From Onchocerca lupi (lineage: Eukaryota > Nematoda > Chromadorea > Rhabditida > Onchocercidae): a stretch of 64,000 nucleotides of DNA. The notes beneath the pieces are model-generated. The model worked only from the letters and a program-made list of their open reading frames with translations. It did no database searches and was not told the DNA's origin. Numbering within the stretch: the first letter of the stretch is position 1; every line of letters begins with the position of its first letter. Below are positions 23,001-35,000 of the stretch, one piece after another. Position numbers and translations under genes: made by a program. The DNA lies in NCBI GenBank assembly GCA_028564675.1, contig JAOVVO010000028.1, forward strand, positions 1-64,000, read 5' to 3'.

Positions 23001-26000
23001 TCATAGAATTATGGTAACCAACTAATTTATTTGATTATTATTTCGACGATATAGACATAGCAAAATTCTAAAAAAAAATGTAAAAAAAACAAATAAATAA
23101 ATGAAATAAACATACAAGCAACGATCCTCGACTACGTAATGAAATTTGTTCAGCAATTTTTGGCTCATAATAATCGGCAACACCATATTCAGATACTGCT
23201 GGTGAAGCTACTTGATTGTAATAAGCACTGTCACAGACAGTCTGAGTTTCGTACAAACTAGAAGAAAAAAAAAATTTTTTTTGAATACAAATGAATAATC
23301 ATAGCTACTATAAGCTGCTAAATGTTAGACAAAAATAATTTCACACAAGACGGAATGAACCACCTCGGATCCTGTTGTGTAGGCGGTTTCAAAATGGCTT
23401 CTGATTGTTGAATTGGTGATGGCGCATTCGTGACTAAATTTTTTTTTTTTTTTATGAAATAATTTGATGATCAGCAAAAAATATCATTTTTTACTATATA
23501 AAAAGGTAGCGCATGAATCTCTTCACACAAACTCTTAACAGGAATTTAAAGAATCTTTAGTAAAAACCTAAAGATGTTCCTTATCAAAAATACTCATTCT
23601 TTTATATTTCACCAAATTACTTATCACGACATATGAACAGGCAGAAGATACGAGGGATACGATACCAGTTTTCCACATTTATATTTACCACGGTTCGCTG
23701 CTTCATGATTAATTCATGACAAGTTATGGTCATTTAAACAAACCTTCAGACTTTGATTGTCCCATAGGTGTTGCTAGTGTTTGGGCATAAGTGGATGGTA
23801 GTTGTACGCCAAATACATCATAATTGCCGGAACGATGAGACTGCTGAAAAGATGGCCAAACTGGAGAAGTATACTGTTTGTCGGCGCTGCAAGTACATCT
23901 CTTAGTATGACACAGAAATATTTTAACACTTCTGTTATCATTGTTCTTCGAATGTCAAAACATCTGCTGATTTGTTTCTATCAAACGATCTAGAAGTCCT
24001 CGAATCTTTGTGTTAGAAGATTTTATGTTCCATTCTTATTATCACAAGTAGCAACCTTTCAGGCATTGGTAGTGCAACTTGTTCCACTTCCAAATCGTCA
24101 CGATCTGGTGTCATCAAATAATAACCAAATCGGAATAATGTACAAATGATAAGATATATGAACATTGCTACTTTCACGGAGGCTTTTATTGACAGAGTAA
24201 CAATGGCAAATATTAGCTGTGCCCATGTCATTGATCTAGAATTTCCATATGAAAGCTCAAATCATTAATTTATAAATATATATTCCATGGAAGTTGCTGA
24301 TATTTCAAATCATGATAATTGATTGATTTTTAAATGATGCTGTAGTGATAGTATGGCATTTTATTTTAGATCTTGTTAAAGCTCTATACTGTTAATCAAG
24401 CTCATAAAGATTTACTTCTTTTTGAAAAAACTGATTTCTCAGAGTATATACTTATATATATTTATGAAAATACAAATGCATTACTTCAGGGTGTCATTAG
24501 CTGAGTTGAATATTCTTTTCACATTTGCTGGTTTTAAAGCATTTGCCGCATTGACGCCATAGATGAATCCAGTTTTGAAAGTAGCCGAAATTTGTCTACA
24601 GATGAAAAGAAAAAAAAAATGCAATTTTCAGTTATAGATGATGACGAAGCTACGGAGTGTTATAGCAAAGAAATTAAAATTTCTTTACTTTTTATTCACC
24701 AGAAGTCTACATTCAGTATTTATCCTTTATTGATCTCAACTATGTCAAAAACAATCGTAAAGGAATATGAGAATGAGGTAAAATTAAAAAGTAATAACAA
24801 TTAATTTTGATAAAATTTTGGATAAAAATTGCAGTTTATTGACGAAGATTAAATTACTTACGCGCCAGCTGAAGTTTGCTGCAAGAAATAATCGCGCTGT
24901 TTTTTGGCTCGTTCAATTTTTGAATCCGCTACATCACCAGCACTGATTTCTGCTGCATGTTGCATCTAAATTTTATTTCTTGGCATTACGAGTATCATGC
25001 AAAAAATTTTCATGATATCGAATTATGAGTTCAAAAACTTGGAAATCAAATTGCGAGGATGTTTTAACGACGAAGGAAAGCAGAACTGATTTGAATAAAA
25101 GAAACCTCAAAAATAGTATCTTCACAAAAATTAATAAATGCTTCCAATTTTCCTTGATCTCCGCCATCATCTTGAAGCACGTTAAAGAGAAAAGAATTCT
25201 TAGAATCTCTGCAAACAATTCTCAAATTATATTTGCTTATAAATGGAAATTTTATTGCCAAAGAAATGAGAATTCATGCAAATTTTTTAAATATAAAAAA
25301 CATAAAATTTTCTGTGATTTTTTCACGAGTTAGAATTAAAATTCTTCAAAAATCTTAGCATTTAATTCAAAAATTAGCCTGATTTGCTGTTTGCTCCATT
25401 GTTCCAACCATGATTCCTGAATCTCAAAATAGATTTTCTCTACTTTCTTACTGGAACCCATTATCTCGATCCGACCCAAAAATGGGTCAAAATATTCTAA
25501 CAGACTGCTGGCTTGTTTGATTATTTTTTCCAGACGTGGATCACTCGTGATGTGCTCTTTGAGATTAGTAAGAAGTACAGCCACGTTGAAACCTAATTAT
25601 TTTGTGAAATTAATAAATTCTACTCCCACAATATTTAGATTGATTTTCCGTTCTTGAGTATTAAAATTACCGAAATTTTTTGAAACTAAGTTCCCATTCG
25701 ATCTCTTTAGTATATCAGATATGTTTAAGTAAGTAGGATTATAAAAACATTAAAGAAAGTTTGAAATAAAAAAGATTGTGAAAGCTTATCGACATAACAG
25801 TAACTTATTTTGACATGTGACAGATACTTGCTTTAGATAGCTATCGAAATTTAGCTGAGCAACAATCTTCGTCAACAATTTGAAGACTAATATGAGACTA
25901 ATATTACTGGATTTAAATCAATAATATTTTTCATTTAAAAAAACAATTGGATATCACAAACCAATATCTCGGGCAGGATTGTGGAAACGTTCCGTGAATT

Positions 26001-29000
26001 CCATGTAATCCACTTTACCATCATTATTGACATCTGTGCACATCATTAAATATGTTATTTCTTCACTTAAATAAAATATCTCAGATGAAGAATGACAAAT
26101 ACAGAAAAAATAAGAAAAACACCGTCGTAAATTATTTGATTAATTAAGTCAATGACGTCAGGAAAAATCAAACTTTCGGGCAATCAAAAATTATTTTAAT
26201 CTAAGTTAAAATTCCCAAACAGCACTATCCATTCAATTCTTTTTTGAATCTGATTTTATCCAAAAGCATTTGCTTTTATAGTATATCAAGTTTTTGAATT
26301 TGAAAGATATTTTGAATCATTTCAAAAATTGAGGAACAAACTGACTCTAATATCAAACATACGATATATTTTGATTTTAAACGAATACGATGCATTTAAA
26401 CTTCCTTCAATATTTTGAACTTACACGGAATACATCTTCTGACTTTCCATAGCGCGTTGGAATTCTTTAGGTGATATCCAACCGTCACGATTAGTATCGA
26501 AGTCTTGGAACGCCTGTGACGTTGTCAAATCTTTTAGTTTCAAGAACATATCCGAAAACTTCAATATCATTTCTACATTCTGCTCACTTTCAACTAGTGC
26601 ATCAACCATCTGTTTACCAATAGATCCATTAAGCACATTTCCTAGAAATTTCAAAATTTATGGTATTTACTCGTAAGATTTTTAATACTTAACCATTCTA
26701 TTTTTTCTTTTCACAGATTTTTTTTTTATTCATTTTCCAGAACGATTTCAGAATAGCTTTGCATTCTTAACCTTTTATAGCAAATAAACAAAATTCCAAT
26801 AGCCATCATTCGTTTATATTAACATATTATCATATTTCTTACAAGACAAAAAAAAACCTTCAAGCATGGATAACATTAGTACAATCATATCCTTCTGTAG
26901 GTTTAAAAACTCTCTTAATAATTCTAATTGTGTGCTATTTTTATACAATTTTTCCATCATGTGTGCGAACAAAAAGAAGAATCCATTGATGGCATCCCAT
27001 AAACGAGAGTTTGCAAGTGTCATCTGATTCCCTGTACAGGGACCCTAAAATTCATTTATAACTTTTTCAATTGTTTTAGCATTCTTTCTAATTAAATAAA
27101 GTATGTTATTTCTCCTTATCTACAGATCCATGTTTGTTTTGATTAATTTCCGAATCTTTCCTATGGGACTACTTAACGTGAAGAATTTCTCTGAATCCTT
27201 CCATAAAAGAAAAAAATGGGAAATAAAAAGTACCTGTATACTTTCAGTAAGCGTGTTGAATACCTGGCTACATACATGAATAGCCCTCAGGAAATACTCT
27301 TTACCACTCTCATCAATTACATCCTTGCTTGAATAGTGCCAATAGAAATCCATCACCGATTCTTGCAATCTTAGCAAATAATCAACAGTGCAGTTGATCA
27401 GATTTACGCTTGTCGTGTGTCCAGGTTGAGTTCGAAGATAATTTTGGAATTCTAAAATAAGTATTTTTGGAAAAATTAGCCAAATTGCGCAAAAGATGTT
27501 TAACAGTAAAAGAACACAAATAGTTCATGAATAACAATTTATGGATATAGAACGACTATGAACCGATCTGGATAATATGATAATACTCACAAAGATTCAC
27601 TTTTTAACTTTTTTCTAAGATTCACTTTTTTTATTTTTCCGAATTATGTAATTCAAATTAATGATTGTTATAAGAATATAAAATGATCACTTCGAAATAT
27701 TACCTAAATTATGTCCTTCACAAGTTAGTTGTAAAAATCGGAAAAGGCTACACGTAAATTCAGAATCATTTAGATTTTGATTAGCAGCAGAGGCTAATTC
27801 GGCACCCATACCGAGACCTTCAGCCTGTAATTAAAGTTTTTAAAAATAAGATCGATAATTTTAAGAAATAACAAGTAATTTATTGTATAGGAAAGGAGAG
27901 TAAACCTTAATTTGTCGTTCATACATTTCAAGATTCAGCACACTGCACTTATTCATTAAACCGGCTAATGAAACAAAGAAGCGGACATCTTTCTTCAGCT
28001 GCAGATAATCGATCAGCATCTGCAACGATCTATTGATGAGAGGTAAATATATCAAAAAATTTCTGCTATAACAGCAAAGTAGCATAAATGTTTTAAAGAT
28101 TTTTATTGTTGTTACCTTTGGTTTAATGAGTAATTTAATTAATGGTTACTCTGTTGTGAACACATGTCTTAGTTCTAATATAATTCCAGGATAGATTGCT
28201 AATTGGTTGTAATCAATTATATGCTAGTATTTGAATTGGATTAATTAATATTGAACATTTGTTTAGTGCCTTACCTGTCTACAGTACTCTCAGGGAACAA
28301 GCCTGTGCAAGATGAGACTCAATATCTCTCTTAAAAGTACCAGTAATCATTAATTGTAGAAAAGACATAGCTGTCAGCAAGCACAACATTCATCATAATG
28401 TTTAGTTAGATTCTACAATTTACATCAATGATTTCCCAGAATAATTAGAAAACATTAGCAGGATTCTGAACCTCCTGGATTTTACTATTTCCGCCATTGA
28501 GAAGATGAATGCCCAACTGTAGAGCTTCTGCTACCATATCACTCGGCTCACCGTTACTTGCAGACAGATACATGAGGCACATTATTGCTGCACCGCGATC
28601 TGCCAAAACTGCTTGTTCTGCGCGAAGTGCTTGCGATTTCTCTTCTTTTTGCTAAAATAAGAAATCCATTTATAATGATAAATATGTAACGAAAAGTCAA
28701 CCTCCACATAAATGCTAAATTTTACCAGATTCTGCACAATCCTATCTAGGATACCGATCTTTTGTGATCAATACTTCTAAATGGTGAAGAAGAAAGATCG
28801 ATTTCAGCCAGAAACTAACTGCTTGGTCAAGCTCTCCCTCATTCTCGTCAGCTTCATCCTCATCTTCGATGTGTACCGATTTCGACATTACTTGAGCGAA
28901 ATTCACAAACAGCGAATCATTGGCAATAGAGATTGTTTGACTTTGCTCACTTGTTGCTGCATGTTGAAAACACTGAATCAATTGTCTCAGTGGGTCTGGA

Positions 29001-32000
29001 GAAGCTTGAAACCTAAAATTGGGCTTAATTTGAAAATCACTGAATTGAAAATACAGACCATTGTTTTGTATAATATTAAAAAGATCATTCTTTTGGCCAT
29101 AATCTGCCAATTCCAAAGTAGCTTTTTTGGTTGGACTCGTACTTCTAAAGAAATACTATTGTGAAATTCCTAAAATTATTTCTGGAATTCTTTCACCACT
29201 AGAAACTGTAAAGCACATTATAAAGGCATGTTTTCTGCCAAAACAGTGAAAAAATCGAAAGAATTAATTTAACGAATAACGAACTTTTCGTCTTTCTCGT
29301 CAATTAGTACTTCCTCATCTCCAGATTTACTGTGTAATTGTTCTTGTGTTTCATCAGCTAACTGCAATGAATTTAATCTCTAATAAGATAACGACATTTT
29401 ACTGAATTCAGTTCTACTATTTATTCCGTTATTTGGTCCATAAAATCCAAACTCATGATAGAAATAGTGATCATAATATGTAATATTGAACTATGATGGG
29501 AGATATGTCCCAAAAATTTCAGAAAAACTGAAAAGGTATCAGTAAAAAAAAAAAAAAAAAACAAAGATTAGATGATGTCAGCAGAGTTAAACATTTTTCA
29601 GATAGCATTTAGAACTTTTTAAGATATCGATGCCCGATGATAATCGGCATCTGGTGATATTAAAGTCGGAAGATGCTCTAAAAGTTTTGTGACGTCTATA
29701 TCCTACCAGAATCCAATCAGGGACTCTAATATGTTACTCTAATATGCAATGATTTTAGAGACTACAGAAATTAAAATAACTAAGATTATTAACTGTAAGT
29801 TCTTTGATCAGTGCATCTTGTCCAACATCTTCATCTTCCAGCCAAAGTTTGTTGAAAGCAGGCAAGAAGAAATTGATGGCTCGATGTCTGAAAGATTGTA
29901 AATTTTAACACAATATAGGCATAAATCCCAAATACTGTGATATTTTTTGAATTTTCAAATGATTCAAATGAAATAAAGGAAGTAAGGCTCTCAAGAGAAC
30001 ATAGGAAGTTGAAAATGATATAGTTTTTGAATTTGACACATTTTCTTCCAAAACTGGCACCACATTTGAGTCCAGCAGAACAAATATCATCGTTAAGCAC
30101 AGATCAGCCTCTTCATTCAACAACTTTCGGTCGATAATTTTATGTTAAAAGAAGATTCTGAATCTTCCCTGCAGATATAAATGAAAAGCAAAATTTTAAA
30201 CACAGAAACTCAATGAAAAAAGCAGAGATGTTAGAAATTGCCACATAACGGACATTTCAAATCAGTTTTTAGTTCATGCACCTTCAAATGCAGTAGTGGA
30301 AATAAATTTATGGAAAACATGATCTGGTGGTTTGTTTACCTCTAATTGTTGCTATTTTCCATAAAATTTTTCTGAACAGTTTCGGTAAAGTTTAAAATTG
30401 GAGTTCCCGTAGCACAAAAATATCAATGGGGAAATAAGTATAGATGAGAAGTAATATAAATAAAAAAGCAAGCAAAATCAATAGTATAGTCAAACTAAAT
30501 AACAATTAACTTGGATAACATAATTCTACTTCTACTACTATGATTAGCAAAATTAAGATAGCAGGAATCAAAATGTCAAAGTAATTTCAAAACAACATTC
30601 CATGACATTAAATTCAACTCGCCCATAAAATTTTAATCGCAATTAATCATTAAATATTAGCTTGAGAGCTTATTATCACCCGATAATTATGCATAGTATA
30701 ATTGTTTATATTTAGGGTAATTTTAGGATAATAACATACATCAAATGTGATCAAAAGAGCTTTGGTGATTGCTCATGAAGAGCTCTTAATTTGCATATTT
30801 TCAAAGATCGGAGATCAAAAAATTTATTTAAAGATTTTCTGAAAAAAAAAAGAAAAAAAAAGGAAAACTGAAATGAGGCATAAAAGCGATTGCTTCTTGC
30901 TAAATTAGGTCTAAATGACAAGTCAGATTAAAAAAGCACTTCGAAAATATAAACGCTATAGTAAGAATTTTTCAAGAAAGTAAAAATTGCTTGCTAACAG
31001 TCGTTGACTCACTCCTACTTTGATTATTTACATATCATTGAAAAAGCATCGCTTACATTTCCATTCGATATAGATGACTTGCCGTTATCAAACTGATTGC
31101 CAAACGTTTTCGTTGCAATGTTAAGATACGTCTCCATTGACTTTCTTTTTTAAACTTATTGGTTGCCTGTGGTAAAACAACGACATATTGAGCACAATGT
31201 AAAAAGTTGCGATTCCAACGAAGTAATTAACAAATGATTATCCATCACTACAGATGAATCGAAAAAGACAAATTTTGTATAGTTCTCACTCTAAATATAT
31301 ATTCAGTAGACAAAAGGCAGTGGTATTCTTGATTTTATTTCTTATTTGAAATTTTAAACCATTATTTTTGCGATGTTAATACTCTGTGGGATGCGATTAT
31401 TGAGAGGATAATAAATGAAAAACAATGTTATGTTTAAAATCACTCCTTAAAGTGTATAACGAAATACAAATAGGAATACAAACACCCATGCATTCGAAAC
31501 TACGATTATTTTGCAGTGATTTTTTTTTCTTTTTGAATCAATTTACAATACAATTCGCCAAACAGTTAAGCGATACAAAAGAAAATAGAATTCGAGCCAC
31601 TTCTTTGAATATTCATTCCTCAACTTTAATAAAGATATGATATTACTCGTAAAAGCAATCGCAAAATTCTATCATTGCAAACTATATTTCATGCACCATG
31701 CAATGGATGTAGTGAATAACTTAAATTAGAATTTTTGAAAGAAATTAATAAATATAAATTGAAAAGCCGAAAATAGAATTCGAATTTAGATAGTCACAAA
31801 AATTTATATGAATTTTAGCTATTGCTATTCAATGAGAGTTTCATCCTCTTATGGATAAAAATGGCATATTTTTTAGCATATTGCAAAGTAATGAAATTAC
31901 TAAATGTCTTCATTAATAAAAATAATGACAAGAACTTGCGTAACAGAGTTTTTCCAGGAACGGTTTGATAAAAAAAAAAAAGAACAGACCGAGCATACGA

Positions 32001-35000
32001 CTTTTATATGACTGGAGCGTTCGCGATAAGAAAAGAAAAATTTTTGTTTAACACAACATTAATGATATAATACCTCGGAATTCCATACAGTGGGATCATT
32101 CTGAAACAAGCAACGACAGCTCTCTTCCGTTGACTTGATAACATCGTCTTCCAAGCGTTAACCATCGAGCCTTGTGGATGTTCCGTCTAAAATGAATACA
32201 TGCCATCTGCTACTGATAAAAAAGAGTCCCAGACTCGGCAGTGAACAGCCCAAAGAAGAAAGAAAAAAGCGAGTAGAAAAACGCTGATTCTACATTAAGT
32301 CGAGAATCTGAAGGCGATAATCAGCGATATGACTGCATATAGTGATTTCTCCCACAAAAATTCAAGCAATAGATAGATATCGAAGAACTACCACGTGTCT
32401 CCATAAATATGCTTTTTAATATTTTTCATCATTTCAAGCTATAATTGTGCTTCTCAAATGCTGAATTAGATTAAACTTTTTTTTTTGTAAAAGATTTTAT
32501 TGGAAGACAGATTGGGAAATCGAATATTAATTTAATGATTTTCTATCTATTTCACCGGTAAATTTGTAAAGTTTAATATATAATCACAAATGACGAAATC
32601 ACGAATCAGTCGATATTTGATCTTTAGTTCTGTTTTTCTGATAGTGAAATTTTTCGGAGGTTTATCAATGCAATGAATGGAAGATACTGAAGATACTTTT
32701 TCGAAAATGTCAAAATTTTCCAAAAGAAAAGAGACACAAAAAGCAGAACATCTAAATTAATTCAAAAAAGATCAAAGGAGATCAGTAAACAACCAAAAAA
32801 TCTGAATGACTAAAATGTCTCGAAACACTCATTTTCTTAGCCTATGAAAAACTAAAAAAAAAAGATATAATTAATGTATTATGAGTTTTCATACTCATTC
32901 TAATTTCTTAAACGAGATGTTGAATTTTGAGGCTATAAGAATCTCTACCATGATATTCCTATAATTATGGTAATTTCATATTTGCAAGATAAGTGGATAA
33001 GAGGAGTCACTTAATAAAGACGATGTTACCAAATGAAAAGAAAGAAAAAAGAGATTGTTTTCTTTGTCTTAAAGAAATATTTTTGTGATAGTGAGAAATC
33101 ATTCACTTCAGTTCCTACATGTTTACCTATAAATGTCAATGACAAACATTTTCTAGTTTGGCAATAAAAAATCATCTGAATTTGCTTCGTATGGATTAAA
33201 TTTTTATAGCAAAAGATTAGCAATTATTGATAAAAAAATTAAGAGCTAATATTTGGCCAATTTAGAAACAAAACAAACCTGATATACATAAGAGAATAGA
33301 AATCAAGAAATCCCACAAATCAAAATATTATTTTTGCTCGACCTAAGAGAAATAACAATTTGGTGAAATCTGTGACTCAAGCTACTTTTAAAGTACCATG
33401 ATAAGTTAGTTTTTTGCAGTGATTTGCAATATCACTTTTTTAATGATAATATAAAAAAATTTGCTTTAAAAATTGAAACATCAAAGTTGAAAAAGAATCG
33501 ATGTTTAAGATGTGACGTTATTTTAGCATAAGCAATATGTTCTCAAATTTTCCTTGAGAACTTATAACGACAAATCAAAGAAAATATTTTCATTTCCGAT
33601 TAAAATAAAATTGATTATCTGTAAAGAGATTAAACAGCTAAATCAAATATGAGCTGTTAAAATTCTCGTGCGATCTAAGTGTATATTACTAATGCAATGA
33701 AGCACAAGTGATGCTATGCAACATATGTAGAGTAAATCCATTTGAATCTCGAATTTCATTGCATTGCTCTTGATCTTAACTTGAATACTAAGCCATGCCG
33801 ACTATAATTTTCAAGTTCTCTAGTCGGTACAAAAGAAAAGGAGAAGTGAACTAATAACGAATGAAAACACCATTATTATTGTTCCATTCCCGAATAATTT
33901 GTCTGTAATGCCAACTAGATTTTGCAGAATTATAAAAACAAATTATGTTTTTTTAAATAGCAAGACAGGAAATTCTTAAGAATCCGAATGATTACTTTTT
34001 AATCATGTTCCTCACTCAAATTCAACCAAATAATATTATCTGCATCACTTTTGCTCCTAATACATCGCAAGTTATATTACACCATCCTAGTAAGCAAAAA
34101 AGTGCCTCAATTCGATTTATTTCGAAAATTGAGTTAATTTGTATGTTGTTAATTAAACAAATGTTTTGTTAGTTCACAAGTATAGCGAAAATAGCTTACA
34201 ACGTGTAGAATAGCGACCACTTGACCCATACTTGTTATTTTTTCGACTATTCCTTCCAACGTCATTACATTTTTATTCCGCATTTGGGACTTGCCGATTT
34301 TGCGATAAAGATTTAATTGCCAAGCATTTTTATCCGTCGGATCCGTCTGAAATGCCAAAAATTTAATGACTGAATTCGAGAAATTAATTTGAATTATAAT
34401 AAAAGTTCATTAATCCAACACTATAATACAAGAAAACATGTTCATTATTTTCATCATTATCGCAATTCACAACCATAAACAATCGTGTAAAAACAAACCT
34501 TAGCTGGCACATCAAGAAGAGAACGAACAAGTTCACGTATTTTTTCTTCTGATTCCTTAGCTAAGAATTTCTCTTTCGCTTGTTGTACTATGTCCAGTTC
34601 ACGACCACCGAACACATTTAAACCAACTGGTAATAACCGTTTCAAACAAGCTATTACAATCGAACCTGCATGCTTATCTTTACGGATCTGAATAAAATCG
34701 TGGCGTCATTCAAGTTCAGTCTAGAAGCAAATCCAAATTTATGTAAATTTCAATATTTTTCTTGTAATATATTTAAGTACCTGTCCTTCACGTCGTTTCT
34801 TTTTACGTTCTGCAATAGCAGCTTTGCCAGTTTTCATTTCAACAGTACTACCAGCTATCGACTCGTCCTCATATTGAGCCATAAAATTTAGTTCTTCACG
34901 CTTGAAGTGCTGTGAAAGGGACCAGATCTGAAAGAGATAAATCATAAAAATGACCGACCTTTGTTACCACCTGCAACCCCTCAATACAGATAACCAGATA

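Larger units (their letters stand above)
29888..34199. other. Introns 61 and 62 of RyR, flanking the calmodulin exon
   Basis: These two introns (32187-34199 and 29888-32073) are the longest in the gene. Apart from alternative exon 62b at 31057-31166 and exon 62 itself, nothing coding is recognised. No third QRKR-type exon was seen. Large introns around a duplicated exon pair often carry splicing-control elements, but none can be named here. Confidence 0.6.

Noticed and set aside
29831..30123. Overlapping minus-strand frames in RyR intron 62 next to exon 63
   Set aside because: Neither aligns to RyR and phases do not match exon 62 or 63; treated as intron.
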